Assembly: GCA_949358305.1 (NCBI GenBank)
Contig: OX442315.1
Span: forward strand, 22,718,427-22,782,426
Direction: 5' to 3'
DNA: 64,000 nucleotides
Origin: Strigamia acuminata
Lineage: Eukaryota > Arthropoda > Chilopoda > Geophilomorpha > Linotaeniidae
Positions 31,155-44,952 of this stretch are shown piece after piece (position 1 is the stretch's first letter; each line of letters starts with the position of its first letter). The position numbers and the translations under genes are program-made. The notes under the pieces were generated by a model that was not told the DNA's origin, made no database searches, and saw only the letters and a list, made by a program, of their open reading frames with translations.

Positions 31155-34100
31155 ATGAATCGTCAAAAGAAACAGGTAACGTTGTTTCAAACGTGGAGCA
31201 GCGGACCTCCAACAACATCAAGAAAAACAACAGCATCAAACCTCGGAGAAATCGACTTGACTGAAGATGAAGAACCAACTGAAGAAGACTTATTGTTCTC
31301 AAAAGCCCTAGATGACAGCTTAGCAGAATACAATGCGGCGCAAGCAAGTACTTCGACAGCGCAACAAACTATCCATTCGTCAACCCCTCTCGAAACACTA
31401 CCCGGTTTTGATAACGAGGCTGGCAAAACGTGGATCTATCCGACTAACTATCCAATTCGAGAATACCAATTTTCAATGGTCCAAAAAGCCTTGTTTAAAA
31501 ACACCATTATCATCCTTCCGACAGGATTGGGCAAAACATTTATAGCTGCTGTGGTTATGTATAATTATTTTCGATGGTATCCAAGAGGAAAAATAATTTT
31601 CATGGCTCCAACTAAACCGCTGGTTGCGCAGCAAATTGAAGCGTGCTTTAATATTATGGGAATACCTCTTGAAGATTCGGCAGAAATGACTGGTATATTG
31701 GTTTATTCGATTTATTTTCATTGATTTATTGCCATTAAAATGTTTATTATATTTTTTAAGGCGCTATGTCACCGGAAAAACGTCAACAGACGTGGCAGGA
31801 TAAACGAGTATTTTTCATAACACCTCAAGTTATGAATAATGATCTGGCTCGAGGAATTTGTCCAGCTGAGGCGGTTAAGTTATTGGTTTTTGATGAAGCT
31901 CACAAAGCGACGAAAAATTATGCTTATTGTTTGGTATTAAATTTGTCAAATTATTTAACGATGTAAATATTGATTAATTTCTATTTTTTTAGGTTGTAAA
32001 TGAAGTAGTTAAATATTCGACACAGTTTCGTGTGCTGGCATTAACTGCTACTCCTGGCAGTGATCCCGTTGTAATTTTGTAACAAAAAAACATTTTAATA
32101 TTATTTTCAGTTTCGATTTATTTATTTTTTAGACGGTGCAACAAGTTTTTCAAAATCTGCTTATCGCGTGTGTAGAATCGCGTACAGAGGATTCGATAGA
32201 CATTAAGCCATACACATTTGACAGAAAGATTCAAACTGTGGTTGTGCCGATGAATGATGAATTGAAGAGATTCATCGATGATGTTTTATCCGTACAATTT
32301 TTATTTTATTTTAAATTTATTAAATTAAATTAATTGATGTAAATTAACTTTTTTAGGTATTGGCGGTGTACATTGACCGGCTTAAAAAGCATAACTTATT
32401 GTATTGTCACAATGTAGCTTCTGTAAAGCAATTTCAACTGATCGAATCTCGTAATCAGTTTCGGCAAAATTCAAGTAAAAACATGAGTAAAAGCCTTTCG
32501 GGTTCAATTGAGTCGTGCTATTCAACGGCTATAACTATTTCGCATGCGTATGAAATGTTAATAATCTACGGAATACGGACATTTTATAATTTCATTCAAG
32601 GTGAAGTAATAACTGACGTAATTGACTTATTTTTATTAAATTTCTTTCATTCTGTTTAGAGCACTTTGATGGTCTTAAAGGATTTCCATTATCAAGATGT
32701 GAACTTATGCGCAATGTTACTTTAACTGATATTGTAGCCGAATTACGAACGAAGTTTGACCCAGTAAAAATGATTAATTTAACAAACTTTCTTTTAGAAT
32801 ACAAATTAAGTTTTATTTTAAGGAAAATTATGATGTTGGTTTTATAAGTCATCCGAAGTTACCAATGACTGAACAATTAATTAAAGAACATTTTACAAAT
32901 TTTGAAACAAGTAAAAGATTTCAACGAGCTAAACCGGCATTATAACTTACTTTTTTATTTCGTTAGAAATCGGTGAGCAACCTAACACTCGGGTAATGAT
33001 ATTTTCCGCTTACCGGAGCAGTGTGGAAGAAATAACAAATATTTTAAATAAAAATCGTCCACTTATTCGAGCGATGGCATTTACTGGTCAAGCAAATTCG
33101 AGTTCTTCGAAAGGAATTACGCAGAAAGAACAAATTGAGGTAAAATAAACTATTTTTAATTCTAAAAGATATTTGTTATTTTCGTTTTTTTTTCTTTAGA
33201 TCATAAAACAGTTTAGACAAGGAGGGTATAATACCCTCGTTGCAACATCCGTGGGTGAGGAAGGATTGGATATTGGAAACGTTGACTTGATAATTTGTTT
33301 CGATGTATACAAAAGTCCTATTCGACTTATTCAACGAATGGGTCGAACGGGTCGTAAGCGAGAAGGACGAGTTGTAATGTTGACTTCAGAAGGAAGAGAA
33401 GAAAATGTAAATGTTTAGCTATTTTTTTTTATTTGTGGCTATTACTGAGATTATATTACAATTTCAGGTATACAATCTGAGTAAATCTAAAGCTGCAACC
33501 GTTCAGAAATGGATCAACAAAGAAAATTTCCACGCACCCTATGCACAAAATCCACGCATGGTACCGAAAGGTTTAAATCCACGTTGTCATAAAATGCATT
33601 TCACCGTCACAGCTTATCAACGAACTACTGGGCGAAAAAAAAAGAATACTGCTGAAGCATCTGGCGACGGCATAACGAAATTCTTAAATCGTCACAGCAG
33701 GAATAAAGACACGGAGGAAAATGAGACAGAAGACGGAAGTGAAATTACAAACGAGGAAAAAGCAAAATGCGGAACTGTAAGGAAGCTAAAGGAAAAGACG
33801 AACGACGTTAACGTAAACCAGAAGCCGTGTAGAATAAGTAAAAAACAAAAGAAGGCTTTAATTTTAGACGATTCAGATGAGCCGAATGACGAAATGACGA
33901 ATTCAAAGGAAAGTGAACCAGAAAAAAGAAAAGAAAGCGAATCGGACGATAGAAAAGAAAGCGAATCGGAAAATATAAATGAAAACGAAGAAAATTTTGG
34001 ATTTGAAAACGATTATGAAATGGATGAAGGTGCTGAACTGTGTTTTGCTGAGGATTTCAACGTGACGTCAAAAAATGATGATGACTTTTTCCCCGGCACA

Positions 34101-36360
34101 ACGGTTAATCCAAATGCTGCAGTTAGTAGAGGGAGAAGTATTGTCAGGTCTCCTCCAAACTTTAATTGCGTATTCAGTAAAAGAAAAGAAGAATTATCAC
34201 CCATTGCTTATGAGAGGATATTAAATAATGAGCAAACAGACAAAATTTTTGCTGAAACTGCGAGTTTCGGAATGAAAGACCGTGATTTATCGCCAGTGAT
34301 GAATTTCGATCTGCCTGTATCTCCAATTATTACATCGTTTGTTCGCAATAGCCGAATAGATGAAGAAATGGACGGTTTTGAAGTAGATGTTCCTTTAAGC
34401 AAATCTGTGCAGAATAGATCCACTTATTCAGTAACCCAGTTGATTGACATGGTTCATGAAGATTCGGTGAAGATTAAAACACCAGAAAATTTTACAAAGT
34501 TAAAACGGAAAACTGATGGTGAAATCGAAGATAAAGTGGAAATTAAAAAGGTGGTGCCGAACTTCGATCTGAAATTTAACTTCAGTTTTGACGATAACAG
34601 TCAGGATGATGTGATTCCATCGTCACAGAACAATATTAAAACGCCCGTAAAAAAAGATAAAATACCAACAGTGTCGTTTGATATGAAAATTCAAGAATTT
34701 TTTAACGACAGTGTTAACGAAATAGATTCATCTTTGGACGCGATCGATGACGTAAACGAAAAGACCATTCGACCTTGCGTAACGAGCACACCCAAGTTTG
34801 TGAAAGCTGTTAAAGCTCCAGAGAATAATGATTCAAGTTAGTTTTGGGTTGACTTAATGTTGTTTTGTTCGGTAACTGATTTTTCTTTTTACTCTAGGCT
34901 TTGATTGGGAAAATTTGCCACGACCTAAAGTAATATTTTATTATTTAACATTTATTTTCTTCGTATTTATTGATTTTTTTTGTCGTTATAGTGTGTAAAA
35001 TTCTCTAATGTTAAGAAAAAACCGAGGAAAAGGAAATTGGTGGATAAATTCGTGGAAAGTCAAGCTTTAGTCACGAACGTTATCAGCTCAGACGAGGAAT
35101 CGGAGTCTGATTTAGATATTATAGAGTCGAGTTTCATTGACGATAACACTTTAGCAGGTTTATCGAATTTTTTTTAAATTGTGTTTTACACGCTTCCTAA
35201 TATATATATTTAATTCATTTTTCGTGTTTAGTTGAACATTCTATGACTGCCGTTTATTTGAAGTCCGTAAAGGACAATATCGGGCCACAACAGTTCAAAA
35301 TAAAGCCGCTAGATGATAAAAATAGAGTGGAAATGACTCAATTTACTCAGGACGAGTATGAGGAAGACAGTTTTTGTGTTGCAAATGACAACGTTGAGTT
35401 TGCGCAGAGTCCAGAAAAGGAAAAGAAGAAGTGGAAAAGAATAGCGAATAATAACGATTATACTTCGACGTCGACAGTGACCGTTAGTGAACCTCTCACA
35501 AAAGATAATTCGAACAATGAAACTGAAGGTAACTTGTTGGTGCTAATTGATTCCAAAGAAATCAATGGATGTCATCAGTTGATTTCGGAGCTGCGTCATC
35601 AATACAAAGTTCAAAGTCACGTAGTTAGTTTAAACAGCTGTAATTATATTGTTAGCACACGGATGGGTGTTGAAAGGAAATTATTTTCAAGTAATAGTTT
35701 TTTTATTTATTGTGGGATTTGGTTTTCAAATTAACATTTTTATTTGCAGGTGTCTCGAATATAGGATTGAAAAATCGGCTCGTGGAAAGCATTACTTCTA
35801 TGTCGTATTTGTTTGATCGGACTTGTTTGATAATTGAAACTGATCGCGAAAAATTAGGAACGAAACCAAATAGTTCTCGGATGTATTACAATCGTTTAAT
35901 AAGTGCTTTATTGCAACTGCCAATCAAGGTTTTGCATAGTGATTCGCAAGCGCACTCGGCTTTCTTGCTCAGGGAGTTGGCACTCGATGAGAAAAAGAAA
36001 GGCTTCGGTTTGCCAGTTGATTGTACATTACCATTATCAAAAAAGGATGAACAAGTAATTTAAACTCATTGAGATTATTCTGACAATAATTACGTACTTA
36101 TTTTCTTTGCAAGACGGTGCGCCTCTACCAGAGAATTCCAGTTGTCAATTACTTAACGGCCTTAAATTTATGTAGAAATATGCTTTCTGTTCAACAATTT
36201 GTTAATAGGTAATGGTTATGATAAATTCTTCTTTTTAAACAAACTGATTTTTATTTTTATTTGTAGTTCTGCATCTGTGATACAGAGGAAAGGCTGCACA
36301 AACGAAGCAAGAGCCAATGAGATTGTTAATTTTGTAAAACACAATTTTAATTCATCTTGA
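31155..36360 (+). CDS. FANCM: FANCM: fork-remodelling DNA translocase with C-terminal ERCC4-like domain
   Basis: About 16 exons give roughly 1,400 residues. The start contains VTLFQTW, which matches the N-terminus of human FANCM. The helicase follows: LPTGLGKT (Walker A), [17 protein letters not shown] (motif II), [23 protein letters not shown] and QRMGRTGR (motif VI). Next is the MHF-binding segment with [15 protein letters not shown] long charged linker (one exon, 33469-34840) leads to an ERCC4-like nuclease fold containing MGVERK and the [16 protein letters not shown] segment, then a short helix-hairpin-helix end. In this family the motor reverses forks and branches and recruits the Fanconi core. 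The nuclease motif keeps ERK, but the preceding acidic GD is CN, so it is probably inactive. Convergent with NOA1, 57 bp apart. Confidence 0.95.
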
Positions 36361-36416
36361 TTGCAACTTGCAAATGTATATTATGTACAAAAAATTAATT
36401 TATAATTTTATACTGA

Positions 36417-37209
36417 TCAGTAAAATGGTATAAAATCATTTTGGTAACAAGGTGTGTATTTAATCCTTTTACCACGCAATTCAACAGCAAATGGCAACAA
36501 AGCTGGTTCACGCACAACACAACCTTTTCCTGCTGGTGTATAGGCTACAAATTCATACTTTGAATGGCCGCAAGTAACAGAAACCCAACCTTGAAAAAAC
36601 AAGACCGTCTTAAAAGCATGTTCACCACATGTGAGAATTAAATATGTGTAAAAAGAAATCTACAAACCTGCAGACGATAAAATAATATCCGCACAACTTT
36701 CTGTCCATCCAATGCCCGATAGTTGAAATTTTTTACCAACTAACTCGGGAAAGTCCTTCAGTCTGTTGTGATCACCAAGCGGTACCTGACATGCATAAAA
36801 ATATTAAAATTGATTGACGATATAAAATTATGGTGACGGGTTTGCTTACACCGAGAATTTCAGTTCCCAAATGTTTGTTATAGAAATCTTCCGCAGCATG
36901 TGTTGGAATAACAGAAACTGGTAAGTGGGGCGATGAGTAAACCGTCAAACGAATTGTCTGACAGCGCTCAATTGACTACATAATTTTCATTTTACAAAAA
37001 TCAGATATTTTATGCAATAACTCTGTAAGCATCAGATAATCAAATCGCATGTCTTACTTTCACATCTATTCGTCCCAAACCAGCAAGAAATAACGTGTAA
37101 TCAGGTTTGACCGCATATGTTTTAGGACGAATTATTTCCTTTTGTAACGTCAATTGTAATTCCTCCAATGTTAGAAGGTCCAATATCTACAAATAAACAA
37201 ACAGAGAAA

Positions 37210-37260
<51 letters not shown>

Positions 37261-39325
37261 CAAATGTAAATCTTTAAAAAAGAAATAAAATACTTGATTT
37301 GGTTGCACCGATCCAGGCGTGTCGTAACACCACTTGCTGCCAGCAAATTCTTGATTATTAGGGTTAAAAACCTTTTCACCCTCATCCTGATATGAATTTA
37401 AATTCGTACTCATGTTGAAATTGTCTTCTCTATTTCTAAATGTGTCCGGGTTATAAAACGTAAAGCCAACATGACCTAAAAATATATGATTTTAATATTC
37501 ATCATTTTCTTTTGTATACTATCAAGCAAGATTAACTCATTAATGTCGCATATTTCCAATCCTTCGTTTTTTGTAGATGGAATTGTCGAAGTTTGGCTTC
37601 TTCTGCTTCAGCTTCGGAAGCAGCGATCAAACGTTTTGTCCTTTCAGCAAGTCTAACCCCAGTTGGTGAAAGAATTGGAAATTTTAATAAATTAAGAGTC
37701 GTTCCTTCATAAAATAAAAAAATAAAAATTAATCACAGCCAGACAAATATACTATAGGCACATTCATAAAGTCGCGCTTAACTTGCAGTTAATGTTTTCT
37801 TGCTTAAATGTCGTGCGCATGCCCACTGCAACTGAAATCAGACTAAATTGGCCACCATTTATGAAGTTAGATCGACACAAGCAGTTTAAAAAGCAGTCAA
37901 ATATCTTGTTTAGCCTAATTTCCTTTTTGAATGCGCCTCTGTTCATAAATACCTGGCCAGGGCGATACCGTAGCACGTTGAACAATATCCACAGCTTGTG
38001 CTTTACACAAGTCAGATTGAATTAACGCGTTAAAAATTGACGATTTACCCGCATTTGTACATCCAACCAAATAGATATCACCTTGAAAAAAATAAAATCA
38101 GTTCATTTCATAAACAATCAACCAATCTCCCCCAAAATTCAACCTCACCTTTCATTCCCCACGAATTCTGTAACTTAGTTATAAGTTGCTCAATGCCATA
38201 ACCCGTCTTGGCACTAACCAAGCAAACATGTTTGATATTCCTACCCGTGTCTAGTCCCACATCTTTCAAACTTTTAGCCAAATTCGCTTTAATTCGTTCG
38301 ACGTAACCACGTCTGTCTTTCGGAATTAAATCAACCTTGTTTCCAACCACACAAATGGGTCGCTTTTTCCCAATTATGTCGACCAATCCTGGCCAAATGC
38401 TCACAGGAAAATCCAACAAGTCCACGATCAACAAAACCAACGCAACTTTGCCTCGAATTTCAGACAGCAAATCCGAATACTGTTCGGCCGGAATATTCAC
38501 ACCCAAAGCCACCTTGTAATCCTTCAAGAAATGACATCGCTGGCAAATTAATCTTCTTAATTCCGCGGTCGAAGCGCCCTTGAATATTTCACTCGGGATG
38601 TAACCTGGCACTCCCGTGTCCTGACAGTGCAAAACGGCACCGCAACCACCGCACGGAATTCTACTCGCCGGTGAATTAGGATCGGCCGAACCATATCTGC
38701 TATTTCGAAACTTTTCCAAATCGTAGTCTTCGTCCTTATCGTCCTCTAAGTCGGCATCTTGGGAATAATGAACCGATGACAGTCTTTTGAGTCTGTCTTT
38801 CAATACCATCACGTGTTTACTGTCTAGTGGCAGTGGCGGGTTTGTTTTCGTGTGGATGGCGAATGGGTAGGTTAATATTTCTCGAGAATTTTCACAATTA
38901 TCTGGCGTGTTTATTTCTTTTTTATTTCCTTTCAAAGTCTTGGTTTCCAAATCACGAAGAAACGATTCGGCTATCACGGATAATTCAGATTTCGGCTGAG
39001 TGTCTTGTTTTTGATGTGTTTTAAATCGGGATAAGAATAGTTCGTATTTCTCTTTTCTAGTTCTTCCGTATAGCACAGAGTTGAACGTTTGAGATGGTAC
39101 GTGAGGTGGTGGTTCAACTTTGCTAATTTCGTCGTCACTTGGATATTCATCGTCGGATATTAACGCCTGGTGCAGTTTGTGCTCCGTATCGTTCGTGATA
39201 GCGGTTCGTCTAAGTTTGTGACTTCTGATTCTTGCTATATTACCGATGTCCATGTGTTTGAAGAAATATCTACGGAATAATACAAAATCATGATTTAAAA
39301 GCTTACTAAAGCACATGTGCGCCAT
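36417..39325 (-). CDS. NOA1: NOA1-like circularly permuted mitochondrial GTPase
   Basis: The large first exon (39325 to about 38147) carries a basic N-terminus suited to mitochondrial import. A CxxC zinc finger follows (CGGCGAVLHCQD, later CQRCHFLKDY), and then the GTPase in permuted order: NKVDLIPKD (G4), SAKTGYGI (G5), then in the next exon GCTNAGKSS (G1) and the SPWPGT switch region. Six further exons run down to a stop at 36417. Permuted G4-G5-G1 order is diagnostic of the YqeH/NOA1 family, which acts in mitochondrial ribosome assembly and respiration. An (AAAT)n microsatellite lies in one intron. The start is 134 bp from that of UVSSA on the other strand. Human NOA1 is about 700 residues; this is about 740 by my exon sum. 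Confidence 0.93.
37197..37260. repeat. (AAAT)n microsatellite in a NOA1 intron
   Basis: About 14 units of AAAT. Confidence 0.9.
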
Positions 39326-39459
39326 GCTCGTTTGATTGAGTCTGCGCTCATCGGGTTTTGAGTTCGTTTAGTGCGCATAGTGAAGTAAATGTCATTCACA
39401 AGTAATATAGAATTAGTTGATATGTTTATTTTCGCCAATAAAGGGACTGATGGTTAAAA
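39326..39459. promoter_or_regulatory. Bidirectional promoter of NOA1 (-) and UVSSA (+)
   Basis: Only 134 bp separate the two start codons, so both promoters must lie here or within the 5' UTRs. Confidence 0.6.
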
Positions 39460-42082
39460 ATGGAGGCGTTGGATGAAACATTATGTCAACAACTTGCAAA
39501 AACATTAGAAGATTTAACGACGTCACGTCAGAATACTCAAAATGAAGCGATGAAGACTGTTAAAAATATATGCAAGTGGGTTTAATAAAATGCAAATGTT
39601 TATTTCGGTAGCTAAAATGTTAATAATTATTTTTTTTTAATAGGAAGTCTGATGGGTACGTGATAAAGGCATTTCACATTTTAATGCACCAACTTGAAAA
39701 AGATCACGCTGAAATGCGATTATTTTCACTGAATGTTATTGAAGAATTATTTAAGTAAAATTGAAAATTAGAGAGAAAACTTATTTCATAATTACGTATA
39801 ATATTTTTACGTTTTGTTTCAGACGCTCACACACTTTCAGGACGGAATTGCTTGCTGATTTTCAAACTTTTATGGAATTAACGCTTGAAACCGATCCTGA
39901 TTTTCCATTACCACCACCGAAATCAGTTGCCAAAGATTTAAAACTGAAAACATGTATATTGATCAAAACATGGCATAATATGTACGGGAATGATTACAAG
40001 CAATTGAAACTAGGCTACAGGTTCCTAAAGGATTGTAAAAAAGTAAAATCTAATTAAAACCATTTTAATTTGACATTAATTAAAATTTTTTGTATTAGAT
40101 TGATTTCGATGATATTGAAACAAGGTCTATAGCGGAAAGAAATAGAGAAGAACAACGGCAAAGGCAACGGAATGCAGTTATTCAAGAGAACGTCAAGAAA
40201 ACTCTTGTCGCTATGACAGGTATTGTATTTATATACTTTTAAATGTTGTAGTTATATTTTAGCGTTCATTATTACAGATCAGCAACTGGAAATTCAGAAC
40301 TGCATAACAGAATTTAATAACGCCTATAGTTTACTCTTGGAATCAACGGACGAAATATTTACTCAAGATGATTTTCTAAATCCACAACCTTGCTGCTCAA
40401 AAGTAGTTTCGACGAATTTAAATGAAATTCCGACGCAAACAGATGATGAAATGGACCAAACTGATTGTGAAGACGATAAGAATTTATTACGTTTGCATGG
40501 TCTTGGTTCACATAAGTATAATCTCGATTTGGAAATCGGTAATTTGGTGCAAGAGATTTACCGAAGTATCAAAATTTAATAACGAATTCTTTGCAGGCAC
40601 CAAGAAAAGAATTTCTGTCGACAAAAATAATAGTGTGGTCGTAACAAATCTGAAAAATTCTCTGAAGTTAATTATGAAAAATTATTTACAAACCGTTAAT
40701 AAATGGATTGAAGTTTTCACGAAAGCGGAAGAGTGCAAAGATCAATTAAAAAAAGCAATTGACATAAAGCACGCCTTGCAAACGGTTCTAGATAAATACA
40801 GGAATCTTAACATCACTGAAACGGATTTTGTTGATGGTTCTGACAGTGAAGAAAGTGATGATGATAATTTTATCGAAGTTCCGGAAAGAGTAGACAAGGA
40901 AGTTAAACCGTTTACTTTTATCGAAAGCTCTATTAATGATTTAAAAGATCCTACTACGCTTTTAGCTAATTTAAAAGCATTAGGTGAAAAAACTTTTCAA
41001 AGGTATATTACGTCGTCTTTTCATTTCAAATTTTTAAACGTATTTGATCGTTTATTTAATTTTACAGACAATTAGTTTCTTCTGCTGGGAAGTCGGAAGG
41101 GTATTTTGCAAATTTTAATTATATTATCGTTTGATTTTTTTGATTTTTGATTTATTTTTTAGATCAGCTAAAAAAGCGGATGTTTTAAATAAAGCACCAA
41201 GTGTAAGATTTGACGTTGATTTGATTAATTGGGAAGAAAAATTAGAACCACCTACAGTAACAAGGTTGAAAGAAATAAAATAAATGACAATTATAATTTT
41301 ATTTTTACTTATTTTAACCTTTTATTTTTAGATTTCAAGGTTTGCATAGGTTTTGGCAACCACAGGAAAATGAAACTGAAGAAATTAAGAAACCAGTTAA
41401 ATGATAAAATATATATACGCACATAAGATTTTTATTAATTATACTTTTTGTAAATAGGAAGATGCGAATTTATTACGGGTTCGGCGAATCGATTTTAGTG
41501 GAGATTTCAAACCAGTTAAATGGCAATGTCGAGCACCTTTACCTAGTGGAAAATTGTGTCCCCGATTTGACAGAGTTAAGGTAAGATTATTTAATCTAAC
41601 AAATAAACAGAATTCTTAAAATCATTTGGTTTATTTCAGTGTCCGCTGCACGGGAAAGTAATTGCTCGAGACGAATTGGGCAATCCCACAATGCCGGAAG
41701 ATATTGAACGTCTCAGAATAGAGCAAGAGAAAATTGAGAAAGCTAAACCTCCAGATTGGCAAGATCCCGTTTTATTACGAGAAATAGAAGCAGCCATTGG
41801 AATTGATTTAACAGTTGGGAAAAAATCGAGAAAAAAGAAGAAGAAACATCCCGAACTGACTGATATAAAAGAAAAAGTAACAACGAGGAAACGTTTAGAG
41901 AAGAAAGTCCTTAGCAAGTAAATAAAATATTTTATTTTATTCTGAAATTTCGATGTAATAACTGTTGGATATTTTTCTTGATTCAAAGATCAGCAGTGAA
42001 ACGAGTTTCGTCCAATCTGGACAATGCCGACTACAAAAAATACAGGGACAAATTCGGCGATCAGTTTAATTATTTTAACTGA
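39460..42082 (+). CDS. UVSSA: UVSSA, UV-stimulated scaffold protein A
   Basis: About a dozen short exons. The N-terminal VHS-like helical domain (EALDETLCQQLAKTLEDL to YRFLKDCKK) leads to a basic helix, an acidic middle (TDDEMDQTDCEDDK; GSDSEESDDDNFIEVPERVDKE, the segment that in the human protein binds TFIIH p62) and the diagnostic C-terminal region [29 protein letters not shown], with cysteines and a histidine for a zinc site. A basic KKSRKKKKK follows. In this family UVSSA joins RNA polymerase II stalled at lesions, brings TFIIH and stabilises CSB in transcription-coupled repair. Drosophila lacks UVSSA as far as I know, so its presence here argues against a fly. BORCS7 follows 175 bp downstream on the same strand. 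Confidence 0.93.
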
Positions 42083-42257
42083 ATGATTATTGTAAATTTT
42101 ATTATGTAAATTATTATATTATTATTTGATTGATGTACAGAATCGAGAAACAAGAATAAAAATCTTTTAAATTGTATTTGTTGCTTGTTAATGAAGGTGG
42201 CTGCTCTGCGGGACTTCGTTGTTATAGCAACGTCACTTGAGACGGCCATTTGCAATC

Positions 42258-42761
42258 ATGGTTGTCAGTGCGAGTGGTGCCAGTGCACGAAATCTGTTTG
42301 TAGAATCAAAACTACGTTTAGCTGAACGGATTCAATTTAACGTTAACAGTGCTGGATCAGTCGCCCGTCAAATTATTCGCGGGTCAAAATCCAATGAAAT
42401 ATTAATGCATACAGCACGCAATTTTGCGCTACAGGAATATGCTTTAGAGAACTCAGAAACAGTAATAAAAGCTTGAAATGAATTATGGACTTAAAAAATG
42501 TTTAATGGGCGGATAAATTATTTCTTTAATAGAATTTGAAACGAATGGCATCGTTAGCAACACACCTGCACGTCCAGTAAGTAAATATTTAAATGAATAC
42601 TCATACTTGCTAAATATAACTTTTATTTTCAGAATGGAAGCTTTACAAAAAAGGTACTGACGCTTCAGTTTGTAACTTGTTTCTACATTTTCACATACAA
42701 TTGTTTCAGTGCTGAGGTTGTAGGAACTGTTAAGGATCAATTGACGCACATTCAACGATAA
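42258..42761 (+). CDS. BORCS7: BORCS7-like subunit of the BORC lysosome-positioning complex
   Basis: Four exons (42258-42461, 42533-42576, 42633-42653, 42710-42761) join in frame to about 106 residues. The core VARQIIRGSKSNEILMHTARN and FALQEYALENSET matches the human pattern of a K-G-S-R/K-S-x-E-L/I motif followed by AARN-x-x-LQE. The end QMEALQKSAEVVGTVKDQLTHI is helical. BORC recruits ARL8 and kinesin to move lysosomes outward. A 21-bp micro-exon is unusually short, but both splice sites fit. I chose ATG 42258 as the first ATG of the frame. Confidence 0.85.
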
Positions 42762-42955
42762 GAATAAAAAAAAAAACCAACTACATTTTTCGTATTTAAA
42801 TTTTATTTCTCAAACTTCTTACAAATTTTGACAATGTTATGTGCACGAATGAAATGATTAAAAAGTAATTAAAAAGTGAATTAAATTTAAACGTACAAGC
42901 AATTTTACTGTATTTACACCCAAAATGCTCATTTGTAAGAATTAGTTCAAACTTT

Positions 42956-44430
42956 TTAATAAAACCTTTTTCTTGACGTTTCCTGTTGTTTTTGAAAGAC
43001 AATAATCCCAACAACAACGCAAACAATTACGCCAATTAAAGCACACAACACTATTGCAAATAATTTCAAGCCCGACATAGGAGGCACTTTCGGATCATCG
43101 ACATGATCTGCAAGTGAGAAAAGAAATGTTTAAAACAAAATAAATTCAAATTACTCTTATTCGAACCTCTAGGAGGAGCAAAAAATGAAGCCGATGGAAC
43201 AATATTGCTTCTATCTTCAGTTTGTACTTCAGGGTCGACGTCTAGTTCATACAGTTTCATATTAATTACATCGTGGTTATCTAAAATGTAGATAAACTTG
43301 AGTGGAATTATTTTCTAAACATTTTCAAACTTAAACTTTAACCTGTTAATTCCCCCGTTGCGGCTGAAACGCCAAAATAATAGCCAGTGGGTAAGTAAAC
43401 ACCTTTAACGGAAAAACATTCTTTCCACGCTGCCTTATTTTCAATATCTGTTAAAACCTGAAACCAAACAATTAAACTACTTCGTTTAAACTGTCATCAA
43501 TTGCCAACTGCCTAACTGTTAGTGTATCTTTTTCGTAACGAATCGAAACGTAAGAATCGTGATTAAGATTTCGAAATTTCGATTCACAGCCTGCAAGTTC
43601 CGTATGCGTCCCATCACGATCATGATCATAATGCAAAGTCCCATTATTAATCATTGCCGAAATGTACGGGTGACCATGCTGGAAAAAAAATCAAAATGAG
43701 AGCAAAAAACTCACGACTAATTAGAATAAATTTAAAATACATTGTGGGGGCCATTGTGATTGCTGTATGTATCTAAAAACACCGCTAAACCGTGAAACAA
43801 GTCTTTACTTCCAAAAACATCACCTATTAAATAAAGGTCATCAACTCTTATCATTAAAAATGCACATAAATTTTTATATTAATTTTTTTACCCGTCTGAG
43901 ACCTGTCCTTGACGTACCAGAAAGCCATCCCATCACCAAATAAATGATCTTTTCCCGAGCCGTGGACTTTAAATTGTACTTGCATCTCCCAATTCCTTGC
44001 TTTACATGGCTGAAATAAAAATTCAATTTGATTTTTCATCCGTCGATAAGAAATTCGGCGACTCCCCCATTTAAACTTTCACCTCTTACCACTGCATTCC
44101 AAACGGCTCCTAGCTTACTTTGTACATCGTGTGTTAGCCTAATGTAGTTATTTGTTACAACAGTTGTCCCTACGATATTCCAGTAGGGAATTTGAAGTCC
44201 AGCACCTATTCAGATAAGAGAGTACATTGTTTGAGCAAATACTTAAGAGTACGTGTACCGTATTCAAAAATTATAATTTTCAATTTTTTACCTTGGTAAG
44301 GTTTAATGAGCGAGTGCTCTTTCTTTAAATAATCTTTTGTGTTCCATTCTGTCGAAACGCAATATATACAACTAAATACGACTGCAATGTACGAGACGAG
44401 CCAGCCCATGGTTCCCGTCGTCGACGCCAT
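42956..44430 (-). CDS. LMAN2: LMAN2/VIP36-like L-type lectin cargo receptor
   Basis: The signal peptide MGWLVSYIAVVFSCIYCVS is followed by KKEHSLIKPYQG, the lectin fold (YWNIVGTTVVTNNYIRLT, GDGMAFWYVKD, FLDTYSNHNGPHNHGHPYISAMINNG, YDHDRDGTHTELAGCESKFRN), a stalk, one membrane helix (LKLFAIVLCALIGVIVCVVVGIIVF) and the short tail QKQQETSRKRFY. The terminal KRFY is the exit signal of VIP36. The conserved D and N residues in DTYSNHN and the GDG loop would bind calcium and mannose. It carries high-mannose glycoproteins between ER and Golgi. About seven short exons. Convergent with BORCS7 (195 bp) and divergent from TMEM230 (522 bp). Confidence 0.93.
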
Positions 44431-44952
44431 GCTGTAGAAATGTGCTATAATGAAAAGCCGGTGTATTCGTGTGTTGGGACAAAACGAAATATAACGTTTT
44501 TCGAAATTAAAATGTATGTGTAAATTATTATACAGGTTGTGGAGTCATATAATCATGATATAAAAAAAATTTATTTATTAAAATAACAAATAATTGTGCT
44601 GTGAGGAATGTGTTACCGTATTTTACAAGTTCCGGTCGTTTCTCCTGGATGTCGAGCTGCCGACACTTGGTGCCTTGTTATCAAGCTACATCCTCTTTGA
44701 TCGACGGTTAGATTTTCTTGAGTTATAGTAAAATAATTTATTTAAAAAGTGTTTAATGATTATATTAGAATGCTTTTCCACGTTGGATTGTCGTGTGGGA
44801 CGATTTGCCTAAGCTGATATATTCGAAGATTTTGATGATAACGGTAATTCGTACTAGAAATGCCATGGCAGTTGTCCAATTCTTTTAATTGTAAAATTGT
44901 TCAACTTTATAGGGCAAATGAAAATCATCTGAAAGGTGTACACTAAAAGTGA
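44431..44952. promoter_or_regulatory. Shared upstream region of LMAN2 (-) and TMEM230 (+)
   Basis: Two diverging start codons 522 bp apart. No ORF or repeat of note. Confidence 0.4.

Noticed and set aside
39280-39325. A 37-bp GT...AG stretch near the NOA1 start that looks like an intron
   Set aside because: Too short for splicing compared with the other introns here, and the frame is open through it.
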